In this document: positions 1-6,030 of the stretch, one piece after another
Layout: each line of letters starts with the position of its first letter
Position numbering within the stretch: position 1 is the stretch's first letter
Source: CAZDIO01 sp964505555
GTDB taxonomy: Bacteria > Bdellovibrionota_C > UBA2361 > SZUA-149 > CAZDIO01
Assembly (NCBI GenBank): GCA_964505555.1
Contig: CAZDIO010000161.1
Coordinates: 1-8,719, forward strand
Direction of reading: 5' to 3'
DNA length: 8,719 nucleotides
Notes under the pieces: model-generated
Database searches by the model: none
What the model was told of the DNA's origin: nothing
What the model saw: the letters and a program-made list of their open reading frames with translations, nothing else
Made by a program: the position numbers and the translations under genes

Positions 1-336
1 ATGGTTAGTAAATTTCTGAAGAGCTCGAACGACGATCAGTCGAGTAAGAAAATAACAACAGATAACGATCAATGCTATTCGTGCTACCCCTCCCGAGCGT
101 AGACCAGGAAAAAACTCTATCAGCACAAGTGGTGAGATCGCGGCAAGAAGCCCACCGAGTTCTTGTGCAGGAGCACTACCTCCTTCATCGATATTGGGAA
201 GAATTCCAGCAATAACAACAATTACTGAGGCAAGCATGGCATGCTCAGGAAAAACCTGGAGGAAAAATACTCCCAAGAGAGCATAGACAATACCCGTAAC
301 AACTGAGAACGTGACGTGACTTTGATATTGCGCCAT
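1..336 (-). CDS. DUF457/YdjM-like membrane metal-dependent hydrolase, N-terminal part
   Basis: An open frame of 112 codons runs from the ATG at 336-334 off the left edge of the window, so the C-terminal part is missing. The product starts MAQYQSHVTFSVVTG and has hydrophobic segments at about residues 11-29, 34-46, 62-75 and 86-100, so it is an inner-membrane protein. An early His (residue 7) and the loop ILPNIDEGGSAPAQELGG (about 45-61) match the pattern of the DUF457/YdjM-type family, in which a PDxD-like acidic loop and a later HRGxxHS motif are thought to bind metal. The last visible residues, KFTNH, sit where the first His of that HRG motif would be expected, so the motif probably continues outside the window. 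The true substrate of this family is not established. No strong ribosome binding site is visible, only a GGGG run 10-13 bases upstream. The gene is divergent from the lipoprotein at 464. The assignment rests on motif recall. Confidence 0.68.
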   Translation of the reverse strand, partial: MAQYQSHVTFSVVTGIVYALLGVFFLQVFPEHAMLASVIVVIAGILPNIDEGGSAPAQELGGLLAAISPLVLIEFFPGLRSGGVARIALIVICCYFLTRLIVVRALQKFTNH

Positions 337-404
337 ACAAAAAACCCCGATCTATAAGCTTTTATGAACGGTACCAGTCCTCCGCCTTTCCCAAAAGGAG
401 GAAT

Positions 405-433
405 TTGCATTCAGTTGCTTAACTGAGTATAAA
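405..433 (+). promoter_or_regulatory. Predicted sigma70-like promoter of the lipoprotein gene, with an internal dyad
   Basis: A -35-like TTGCAT (405-410) and a -10-like TATAAA (428-433) are separated by exactly 17 bases, the optimal sigma70 spacing. A start near 440 would leave a leader of about 24 bases before the ATG at 464. The spacer holds an inverted repeat, TCAGTT (411-416) and AACTGA (421-426) around GCTT, placed where a repressor could block polymerase. The promoter is inferred from sequence only. Confidence 0.55.
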
Positions 434-463
434 AATGAAGGAATCAAGTTTGGATTAGTCTTT

Positions 464-949
464 ATGAAGCGCGCAGCGTATTTTTTTGGAATTATTTGGT
501 GCTTAACCACTTTTGGTTGCTCATCTTCAAATTGGTGGGGTTCAAATTGGTCGAGCACAAAGGGAGATGAGCCTGAAGTACCGTTAGAGGTCGCCTCTTC
601 TTCTAGTATCACTCCTTCGATCCCCCCCATGGAAGCGGCAAACACGGCAGAACCACAAAAAGAAGCAGAAGAAACTGCCCCAACCGATATCGAACTTCTT
701 TGGCAGATTAGTGAGAATGTTGAAACTTACAATATTTATTTTGGACCAAATAAAGAGAATCTTGAAGGTCATATCGAACTTCCCGTATCATCTTTACAGA
801 AACAGAGTCATCCGGTGTATGGAGAGACTTACCGTTATCTTTTGCGTGACGTTCCCCGTGATAAGGAGATCTTTATCGCTGTTAGTGCAAAAAATTCGTT
901 GGGGGAATCTCCGCGGAGTTTGCTGTTGACTGTTCCGCCTTTGGAATAG
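464..949 (+). CDS. Small lipoprotein with a fibronectin type III-like domain
   Basis: The 161-residue product begins with a basic, hydrophobic signal (MKRAAYFFGIIWCLTTFGC). Cys19 follows a slightly atypical lipobox (TFGC, with Thr at -3), so lipid anchoring after signal peptidase II cleavage is likely. Residues 20-31 are Ser/Trp/Asn-rich and contain a small duplication (SNWWGSNW, from a 15-base repeat at 526-551). Residues 32-72 form a Pro/Glu/Ser linker. Residues 73-158 resemble one fibronectin III fold, with an early IELLWQ strand, YNIYFG, and a closing IAVSAKNSLGESPRS segment typical of the last strands. I recognise no enzymatic motif, and the domain suggests binding or scaffolding at the envelope. 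A weak GGA lies 9 bases before the ATG, and a good promoter sits upstream at 405-433. The gene converges on suhB. Function is unknown. Confidence 0.78.
   Translation: MKRAAYFFGIIWCLTTFGCSSSNWWGSNWSSTKGDEPEVPLEVASSSSITPSIPPMEAANTAEPQKEAEETAPTDIELLWQISENVETYNIYFGPNKENLEGHIELPVSSLQKQSHPVYGETYRYLLRDVPRDKEIFIAVSAKNSLGESPRSLLLTVPPLE
526..551 (+). repeat. 15-base direct duplication in the lipoprotein gene
   Basis: TTCAAATTGGT occurs at 526-536 and again at 541-551 with a 15-base period. It encodes the repeated SNW of SNWWGSNW just after the lipidated cysteine. It looks like an in-frame slippage duplication in the flexible linker. Confidence 0.6.
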
Positions 950-963
950 GTGGGGGATAATAG

Positions 964-1081
964 AGAGCAAGTGCAGGTGCAAGTATAAGTGAAGTTTAAG
1001 ACTAAGTAGAAGACTTAAGCTTAAGCCTTCTACTTAGTCTTAAACTTAAGCTACACTTAGCCTTGCTCTTGCACTTGCTCT
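964..1081. repeat. 118-bp hexamer-phased palindrome between convergent genes
   Basis: The outer ends are perfectly inverted: AGAGCAAGTGC at 964-974 and its complement at 1071-1081. The core has an exactly complementary 21-base pair of arms starting AAGTTTAAGAC, closing on the self-complementary centre CTTAAGCTTAAG with almost no loop. Between core and ends the arms are imperfect. Both arms read as degenerate 6-base units (GCAAGT GCAGGT GCAAGT ATAAGT; on the right CTTGCT CTTGCA CTTGCT). The element lies between the lipoprotein stop (949) and the suhB stop (1080-1082) and overlaps the latter. A transcript from either side would fold into a very long hairpin, so it may act as a bidirectional terminator or mRNA stabiliser. 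There is no flanking T-run, and no transposase is present here. Confidence 0.9.
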
Positions 1082-1931
1082 AAATGGAATTCTTCCCCTT
1101 TTCCGCATTTCTTCCCAGGGTGTACATCTCCATAAACACATTCGGCCCCGAAAAAATATACGAATCCCCAAAGATTGAAAAACCTTTTTCCTGAAACTGA
1201 AGATCAAGATTTCCTACCCTTCCTCCTGCTTCCTCAACAATCAAAGAACCAGCCGCCACATCCCAGGGACGAAGGGAGTATTCAAAAAAGCCATCAAACC
1301 TGCCGCAGGCGACCCAGCATTCATCGAGGGTGGCTGAACCTGTTCTTCGAAGATCTCTTGAGGCTTGGAAGATCGCCTCATACGCTGCTTGATACCGTGC
1401 CCATTTTAAATAACGATCATAGGGAAACCCGGTAACAATTACGGAATCTTGTAAGCTCTTTTTCTCAGAGACACGAATTTTTTTCCCATTGAGAAAGGCA
1501 CCTCCTCCTTTCAGTGCTGAAAAAAATTCATCACGAACCGGATCGAAAATAAATCCGGCAACACGAGTTCCATCTTCAAGAATTCCTATAGAAACAGCGA
1601 TATGAGGAATTCCATTGGTGAAGTTCGTAGTTCCATCTAACGGATCAACAATCCACGAAACACCCTGAGAAACTATAGAAGGAAGATCTTTTCCCAAATC
1701 CTTGACAAGTTGGGCAGAAGTCTCTTCTCCCACCACGGTATGATCGGGAAAATGCTTGCTTACTGCTTCTTGAATGATCCCTTCTGACCAGATATCGATC
1801 TCCGTAACAAGCTCTCGACCTGTTTTTTCCATAACCTGAAAACGGTTTGGTTCTCGAACTTCATCACGAATTCTAGCACCCACCTGTCGCATAATTGATT
1901 CTGCGAGAGTGGCGATCTGTACGGTGTCCAT
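1080..1931 (-). CDS. suhB: Inositol-1-monophosphatase family protein (SuhB-like)
   Basis: The 283-residue cytoplasmic protein carries the hallmark motifs of the Mg-dependent, lithium-sensitive phosphatase superfamily. These are VGEETS (residues 67-72, with Glu69/Glu70 as metal ligands), WIVDPLDGTTNF (93-104, with Asp96 and Asp99) and WDVAAGSLIVEEAGG (223-237, with Asp224). E. coli SuhB is about 267 residues, so this is full length with a slightly longer C-terminus. The family hydrolyses inositol monophosphate and related sugar phosphates. In E. coli SuhB also takes part in rRNA antitermination, and the sequence alone cannot say which role applies here. I accept the ATG at 1931 although no clear ribosome binding site precedes it; the next in-frame ATG is codon 14. 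The stop codon lies inside the outer end of the palindrome at 964-1081. CpaB upstream has its own terminator, so this gene is probably transcribed separately. No convincing promoter is visible in 1932-2066. Confidence 0.93.
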   Translation of the reverse strand: MDTVQIATLAESIMRQVGARIRDEVREPNRFQVMEKTGRELVTEIDIWSEGIIQEAVSKHFPDHTVVGEETSAQLVKDLGKDLPSIVSQGVSWIVDPLDGTTNFTNGIPHIAVSIGILEDGTRVAGFIFDPVRDEFFSALKGGGAFLNGKKIRVSEKKSLQDSVIVTGFPYDRYLKWARYQAAYEAIFQASRDLRRTGSATLDECWVACGRFDGFFEYSLRPWDVAAGSLIVEEAGGRVGNLDLQFQEKGFSIFGDSYIFSGPNVFMEMYTLGRNAEKGKNSI

Positions 1932-2066
1932 GTCGGTAACGATTTTGTGGCTGAAACTCGTATTTCCTCGCTCCCTAATTGACTTGGGCGAGATTCTTAC
2001 CCTCTCAATGACTTACTCCTATTCAGAAGAGGGCGCAATGCGCTTTAGAGGTGGGGGAGTTTTTCC

Positions 2067-2101
2067 AAAAAAAAGCCTAGCAAGCATCGCCTGCTAGGCT
2101 T
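2067..2101 (-). terminator. Rho-independent terminator of cpaB
   Basis: A perfect 10-bp stem (AAGCCTAGCA at 2073-2082 with TGCTAGGCTT at 2092-2101) closes a 9-base loop. On the minus strand it is followed by eight consecutive T residues (2074-2067, the first two shared with the stem). It lies 34 bases beyond the cpaB stop and points in the right direction for that gene. It makes read-through into suhB unlikely. Confidence 0.9.
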
Positions 2102-2134
2102 GAAGGAAGTATTCAGGAGGCACAAAGAAAAATT

Positions 2135-3070
2135 CTAATTTCCCTCCTCTGCAGAAGATCCAAACCAACGTTTGTCTGCACCAAGAGTAAACTCATGCTC
2201 AACACCTTGTTCATCTGTAAATCGTGCGAAGCCTTGTGGAGCTGCTGCCATGTTTCTGTTCTGTTTTCTCTTTTGTTGCTCAAAATCGGTCGCAGCAAAC
2301 GCTTCGGGTCCAATTCCTTTGATATCATCACTGCTCCGAAGAACGAGACTGATTCGCCCAATAGCTTGCGCTGTTCGAACTTTTAATGTTTCTTGCGCTG
2401 CCACAGCGAGAGTCACCGTTGAACTTTGCGAAACTCGTGCTCCGCTCTCACGATCTTCCCGTTGGGTGCTTCCATCAAAGGAGAGGACCACGGCATCTTC
2501 GATCGCTACTCGTGTTTTATTTACACCGTCCTCAGGGTCACGGTAGGTGACAAGCACATCAACATGCGCTCCAGGAAATGCCCACCCTTCTACGCTAGAG
2601 GTAGCATCAACATCGATGGTAATTGCTCGATGCCCGGGTGGAATTAACTCTACCACTCCACCAAGAACAGGTGTTGGCGAAAGATTTGCATTCACGACTG
2701 GCTGCTCTGCTGCAAGAGCAACTTTGGCATAGAGTTGCTTTACATCTTCCTCATTAAATACTGCACCCATCGGCACTTCATTTCGAGGCCAAGGCTTGGT
2801 CGTAAGCTTCACCTGAGTAAGTCTTGTTCCTTGTGGAACGGTTGTTTCTGGAACCACCACCATGATCGTTCCATACGAGATCTGCTCACTCTGTAAACGA
2901 TCCGCTTTACGATTGGTATCCTTGGCAATAGCAGGATCACGGCTGTAGATAAGAATAAGCACAGCAAGAATTGATGCGGCACAGAGAGTCGTACCAACAA
3001 AGTAAAAGAATAATCGTGCTTTATGTAATTTGCCTCGGTGAGGACCGAGTCGTCCAAATTCAGGGCCCAT
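2135..3070 (-). CDS. cpaB: Flp pilus assembly protein CpaB (RcpC/SAF family)
   Basis: The 311-residue protein has a short basic cytoplasmic N-terminus, one transmembrane segment (about residues 19-43) and a periplasmic region. A SAF-like domain covers about 69-131 (VVPETTVPQGTRLT ... AAEQPVVNANL). The CpaB/RcpC domain follows at about 140-245 with IPPGHRAITIDVD and the conserved PGAHVDVLVT segment. In Tad/Flp systems CpaB is a periplasmic assembly component thought to work near the secretin. The stretch after residue 260 is basic and Gln/Asn-rich (QQKRKQNRN), then ends in an acidic tail (GSSAEEGN), and I do not recognise it as a domain. The start is well supported by AGGAGG seven bases upstream of the ATG. 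No other tad gene lies in the window: about 1 kb of noncoding DNA precedes it and a terminator follows. It therefore appears to be an orphan, single-gene unit. Confidence 0.9.
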   Translation of the reverse strand: MGPEFGRLGPHRGKLHKARLFFYFVGTTLCAASILAVLILIYSRDPAIAKDTNRKADRLQSEQISYGTIMVVVPETTVPQGTRLTQVKLTTKPWPRNEVPMGAVFNEEDVKQLYAKVALAAEQPVVNANLSPTPVLGGVVELIPPGHRAITIDVDATSSVEGWAFPGAHVDVLVTYRDPEDGVNKTRVAIEDAVVLSFDGSTQREDRESGARVSQSSTVTLAVAAQETLKVRTAQAIGRISLVLRSSDDIKGIGPEAFAATDFEQQKRKQNRNMAAAPQGFARFTDEQGVEHEFTLGADKRWFGSSAEEGN

Positions 3071-3077
3071 TTTATAA

Positions 3078-3083
3078 CCTCCT
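3078..3083 (-). promoter_or_regulatory. Strong ribosome binding site of cpaB
   Basis: On the minus strand the perfect Shine-Dalgarno AGGAGG is separated by seven bases (TTATAAA) from the cpaB ATG at 3070-3068. It is the only near-consensus site seen before a gene in this window and fixes the start codon. Confidence 0.88.
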
Positions 3084-3101
3084 AGACAACCGCCTAAAAT
3101 G

Positions 3102-3120
3102 GCGCTTTTAACGCGCTTTT
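3102..3120 (-). promoter_or_regulatory. Two AAAAGCGC direct repeats 11 bp apart in the cpaB leader
   Basis: On the minus strand AAAAGCGC occurs twice (3120-3113 and 3109-3102), starting 11 bases apart, so both face the same side of the helix. They lie 32-50 bases upstream of the cpaB ATG. This is a plausible protein-binding site, but no factor can be named and I found no clear sigma70 promoter to pair it with. Confidence 0.3.
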
Positions 3121-3229
3121 TAACTACCTTTAAACGTCAAATACCAGCGAAAAATAACTTCCTTAGACACTCATCCACAGTTTCAATCGATCTGCTTCAG
3201 ATGGTTTTGAGCAAAGACAAGTAATTCCT

Positions 3230-3248
3230 TGAATTTATTACAAATTCA
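3230..3248. repeat. 7-bp inverted repeat TGAATTT/AAATTCA
   Basis: TGAATTT (3230-3236) and AAATTCA (3242-3248) flank ATTAC. It is a short AT-rich dyad about 160 bases upstream of cpaB. It could be an operator or a chance occurrence in AT-rich DNA. Confidence 0.35.
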
Positions 3249-3373
3249 GGCCTCGCTCTTACCCATTCGCTTTTGATGTCTTAGTTACTATGGTGCCTGT
3301 ACCAGCATAGTTAATCAATAATTAGTTGTGCGGGATAACAAGAAAGTGTGGAAGTACGAGATTCGTTACAAAT

Positions 3374-3394
3374 GCGGTGTTTAGTAAACACCGC
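3374..3394. repeat. 21-bp near-perfect dyad (10-bp arms)
   Basis: GCGGTGTTTA (3374-3383) and its exact complement TAAACACCGC (3385-3394) are separated by one base. With so small a loop it resembles a symmetric operator more than an RNA hairpin, though a hairpin with fewer pairs is possible. No T-run follows on either strand. Confidence 0.6.
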
Positions 3395-3410
3395 TAACAA
3401 AATGAACGTT

Positions 3411-3432
3411 TACAACTTTTTGAAGTTTTGTA
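3411..3432. repeat. Imperfect hairpin with an 8-bp stem
   Basis: TACAACTT (3411-3418) pairs with AAGTTTTGTA (3423-3432) through one or two bulged bases around a 4-base loop. It follows the dyad at 3374-3394 by 16 bases. The two together hint at folded RNA but are not a recognised structure. Confidence 0.35.
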
Positions 3433-3539
3433 GCCGCGACAGAGAATTAAATATGCAAAAACTCGATGTTGAAAAAATATAAGGAAAACAGACGATCTCC
3501 TTTGTTACAAACATCCAAAGTGAAAGAAAGTGAAAGAAT

Positions 3540-3573
3540 AGGTGCGGGGGCTTGTTAAAGCACACCCGCACCT
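3540..3573. repeat. GC-rich hairpin with a 9-bp stem
   Basis: AGGTGCGGG (3540-3548) pairs exactly with CCCGCACCT (3565-3573). Inside, GCTT (3550-3553) can pair with AAGC (3558-3561). On the plus strand the stem is followed by TTTCTCCCCTCC, and on the minus strand by ATTCTTTC; both are pyrimidine-rich but lack a true T-run. It could be a weak terminator or the end of a small RNA. Confidence 0.5.
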
Positions 3574-3619
3574 TTCTCCCCTCCGTCCCGTCCGCTTCTT
3601 TCCCTCTTCCTTCCCTCCC
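3571..3619. other. Pyrimidine-rich tract with G-quadruplex potential on the minus strand
   Basis: Of the 49 bases at 3571-3619, 46 are C or T on the plus strand. The minus strand therefore has many G-runs. The segment 3602-3626 reads GGGG-ACT-GGG-A-GGG, then GGG after 8 more bases, with further G-runs beyond. The composition differs sharply from the surrounding AT-rich DNA. Confidence 0.6.
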
Positions 3620-3713
3620 AGTCCCCAGATTCAGCAATCGCCCACCAAGGCCCCGCAACTCTCCCCTTCAGAAAGCACGCGGTTGTCGTCAGGAAAAAAG
3701 AATGGATAATGCC

Positions 3714-3759
3714 GTGACGACATGTAAAAAGCTTTGCAAAGCTCCTTAAATGTCGTCAC
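3714..3759. repeat. 46-bp nested palindrome
   Basis: Outer arms GTGACGACAT (3714-3723) and ATGTCGTCAC (3750-3759) are perfect complements. Between them, centred on the same axis, is the perfect 14-base palindrome AGCTTTGCAAAGCT (3730-3743), with 6-base spacers on each side. The 8-mer TGTCGTCA also occurs just upstream at 3684-3691, giving three copies of this word in 75 bases. The layout resembles a REP/MITE-like intergenic element, and I see no transposase. Confidence 0.75.
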
Positions 3760-3840
3760 TACATACAAGCGGTAAGCTTCTCTCTACCTCAATAAAAACC
3801 GTATTAAACGTCTGTTTCCCTCGCATAAAAGCAATGCACG

Positions 3841-3874
3841 CCATAACGCCACGAAAAACACCGTGGTGTTACGG
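3841..3874. repeat. Imperfect hairpin downstream of recJ
   Basis: CATAACGCCACG (from 3842) pairs with CGTGGTGTTACG (to 3873) with one mismatch and one possible G-U pair around a loop of about 8 bases. It lies about 210 bases beyond the recJ stop, without a T-run. It is too far away to be called its terminator with confidence. Confidence 0.45.
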
Positions 3875-4084
3875 TTTGAATACTCTAAAGCCAAGGAAAT
3901 TAGATAACGTCTTGAACTTCTAAAGACTCGACAGAGGCGGGAAAGATATCATTGCCCCTTGAATCAGTCAAGAGTTGTCTGCTCTTTATTTGCGTGTTGT
4001 GACGAAAAGATCAAAGAAAAATTCTCTCTCCGTAGGGTGTAATTCTGGCCGTAAACTTAGGTCGTAAGGGCGTACTCGTAGAGC

Positions 4085-5932
4085 TTACCCCTTCGTAGTT
4101 TTCCAAACCTGTTTAAGCTGGAGCTGGACTGACGAGATTCCCTGATAGGAGTTGATCGTAGTTTGATAGGCGATATCAAGTTGTGCACCCTTCGTTAGGA
4201 GTGGGTGTCCATGGAAGTTCCACGCAACGGCTTGAACGTAATGTTTACCATCAGTAAGGCGCAACCGGAGGTGGCCGTTTCCCATCGTGTTCACTCCATC
4301 AATAAGAACCCCATAACTTACAAATACCGGAGTTGGGTTCCCGATTCCAAAGGGAGCTAACCGCGAGAGTTCTTCAACCATTTGATAATCGATCTCAGAG
4401 AGCTCTATCTCCATATCCACCGTAAGCTCACGAAACTTGAGATCTTCGACCAGACACTTTTCAGCTACCAAAACAAACTGCTTTTCAAACTCTAACCGGT
4501 TTTCAACAGGTAAGGTAAACCCTCCAGCTTGGGCATGACCACCGTGCTTTAAAAGAAGTGGGGAGAGTTCTGTCAGTGCATCAGCAACATGAAACCCGGG
4601 AACTCCCCTTACAGAACCCTTAATCACCTGACAAAGCTCACCTCCTCTTACTTCCTCCCCAAATGCCATTATCGCCGTTGGCTTATAAAAGTGCTCACTC
4701 AGACGTTGGGCAACGATACCAATGACGCCGAGATGAAAATCCTCACCAAAAATCGCAAGGCCGCCTCTCTCTACCCACTGTAAATTTTCACGGAGGATCT
4801 CAATACAGGAGAGATGAACCTTCTCCTCAATGGCTCGCCGCTCAGTGTTCAATCGATTGATCCGCTCTGCCAGTGATTTTGCTCGTTTCGTATCTTTGGT
4901 AACAAGGAGCTCAAAGACCTCTCCGGCATCTCCTAAACGACCCGCCGCATTAATCCTTGGGCCAAAAGCAAAACCCACATGTCCAGCGTTTAGCTTCTTA
5001 TTTGTTGAAAGACCGGCGATCTCTTTGAGCGCCACAAGCCCGGGGCGGGTAGTAACCTCAAGTGCTTCTAACCCTCGTTGTGCAATCAAACGATTTAAAT
5101 TTTGAAGGGGAACCATATCGCAGATCGTGCCGAGCGCTGCGAGATCAAGAAAATCTTTTGGGTTTGGTACATTACATCTTCCGTTCTCAATCTCTTCGCG
5201 AAGCACCGTTACAGCTTCCTTTCGAAGCACCACAAGGAGCATCCACACCAGACCTGCCGCTGCAAGTTTGTAATCTTTAAATTCACAACCTTCTTGTAAG
5301 GGATCAATGATCACATCAGCAGGGGGTAACTGACCTACCTCATGGTGATCAATGATCACCGTTTTTAGCCCCGCTTGCTTAGCAAAGTGAATCTCCTGGT
5401 AATTGGTAATTCCACAATCTACGGTAACTAATACTTCGGTCCCTGCTTTAATCAGTTTCTCCAGTGCAGACTTCGAAACTCCGTACCCCTCACGAAATCG
5501 ATTCGGAACGAAATGTCCAACGTTTCCTCCAAGAGCGTGCAAAAATAGAACCAACTGCGATGCGCCACTTAAACCATCAACGTCAAAGTCACTATAAACA
5601 ACGATTCGCGAGCCTTTCTTTATCGAGTCTAAGAGCAATCGTGCCCCTGAGATTATATTTTTGATACCGCAAGGATCAGGAAGATCCTCACGTAAGGTTG
5701 GCGAGAGAAATCGCTTTGCATGCTCAACAGAGGCGATCCCTCGACCGATAAGAATCTGTGCAAAACGTGGCGAAACACCGAGACTCGCTGCGAGTTCTGG
5801 AATGAGTTTTTCGATGGTAAGCTTTTCTAAGCTCGTTTGATTACTGCTGCGAATTATTAACCGGGGTGCTTCATCTGTTGTATCAGGCGTACAAGCCTGA
5901 AGAGATCTTCTTAAGGAGAGTGCATACAACAT
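4085..5932 (-). CDS. recJ: Single-stranded-DNA-specific exonuclease RecJ
   Basis: The 615-residue protein is a full-length RecJ (E. coli RecJ is 577 residues), a 5'-3' single-strand DNA exonuclease of the DHH superfamily. It acts in RecF-pathway recombination, mismatch repair and base excision repair. Visible motifs are SDFDVDG (114-120, metal-binding Asp115 and Asp117), FREGYGVS (146-153), TVDCG (170-174), IDHHEVG (194-200), the DHH motif itself, and AALGTICDMVPL (265-276). GPRINAAGRLGDAG follows at 324-337. The DHHA1 part has GVIGIVAQRL (402-411), SVRGVPGFHVADAL (440-453) and LKHGGHAQAGGFTL (461-474). A C-terminal OB-like region covers about 500-610. All catalytic residues appear present. 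The ATG at 5932 lacks a strong ribosome binding site, but a promoter at 5969-5997 fits it. The first 30 residues are not clearly conserved, so a later start cannot be excluded. The gene lies 98 bases downstream of the secretion ATPase on the same strand. Confidence 0.96.
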   Translation of the reverse strand: MLYALSLRRSLQACTPDTTDEAPRLIIRSSNQTSLEKLTIEKLIPELAASLGVSPRFAQILIGRGIASVEHAKRFLSPTLREDLPDPCGIKNIISGARLLLDSIKKGSRIVVYSDFDVDGLSGASQLVLFLHALGGNVGHFVPNRFREGYGVSKSALEKLIKAGTEVLVTVDCGITNYQEIHFAKQAGLKTVIIDHHEVGQLPPADVIIDPLQEGCEFKDYKLAAAGLVWMLLVVLRKEAVTVLREEIENGRCNVPNPKDFLDLAALGTICDMVPLQNLNRLIAQRGLEALEVTTRPGLVALKEIAGLSTNKKLNAGHVGFAFGPRINAAGRLGDAGEVFELLVTKDTKRAKSLAERINRLNTERRAIEEKVHLSCIEILRENLQWVERGGLAIFGEDFHLGVIGIVAQRLSEHFYKPTAIMAFGEEVRGGELCQVIKGSVRGVPGFHVADALTELSPLLLKHGGHAQAGGFTLPVENRLEFEKQFVLVAEKCLVEDLKFRELTVDMEIELSEIDYQMVEELSRLAPFGIGNPTPVFVSYGVLIDGVNTMGNGHLRLRLTDGKHYVQAVAWNFHGHPLLTKGAQLDIAYQTTINSYQGISSVQLQLKQVWKTTKG

Positions 5933-5968
5933 GAGAGTTCTCTATTATCACTACGAATGGTTATTGCT

Positions 5969-5997
5969 CATATATGTTGGATGCAAAGAAAGGTCAA
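5969..5997 (-). promoter_or_regulatory. Predicted sigma70-like promoter of recJ
   Basis: On the minus strand TTGACC (5997-5992, five of six consensus -35 bases) is 17 bases from TATATG (5974-5969, four of six -10 bases). Transcription would start near 5962, about 30 bases before the recJ ATG. It lies in the 98-base gap after the ATPase gene, so recJ need not depend on read-through. Confidence 0.5.
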
Positions 5998-6030
5998 AGA
6001 GAAAAAAATCTGCACCTGGATCTATCAATT

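Larger units (their letters stand above)
3071..4084. other. 1-kb noncoding, hairpin-rich region between recJ and cpaB
   Basis: I see no credible gene here. The only open frames are short, of biased composition and without ribosome binding sites. The block holds the cpaB leader, several inverted repeats (3230-3248, 3374-3394, 3411-3432, 3540-3573, 3714-3759, 3841-3874), a period-10 TGAAAGAAAG repeat (3521-3540) and a pyrimidine tract (3571-3619). I find no tRNA, CRISPR or recognised riboswitch signature. It could hold an unrecognised small RNA, a long regulatory leader of cpaB, or remnants of a lost gene. No clear recJ terminator with a T-run is seen at its right end. Confidence 0.7.

Noticed and set aside
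964..1081. CRISPR array or IS end
   Set aside because: The repeated units are 6 bases and form one palindrome, with no spacers of constant length and no transposase nearby.
3410..3658. Open frame of 82 codons on the minus strand in the noncoding block
   Set aside because: It crosses the G-rich tract and the GC-rich hairpin, its composition changes abruptly, and it has no homology I recognise or start signal.
3552..3749. Open frame of 65 codons on the plus strand in the noncoding block
   Set aside because: Its Pro/Ser/Arg-rich composition simply reflects the pyrimidine tract and it spans half of the nested palindrome; there is no ribosome binding site or recognisable domain.
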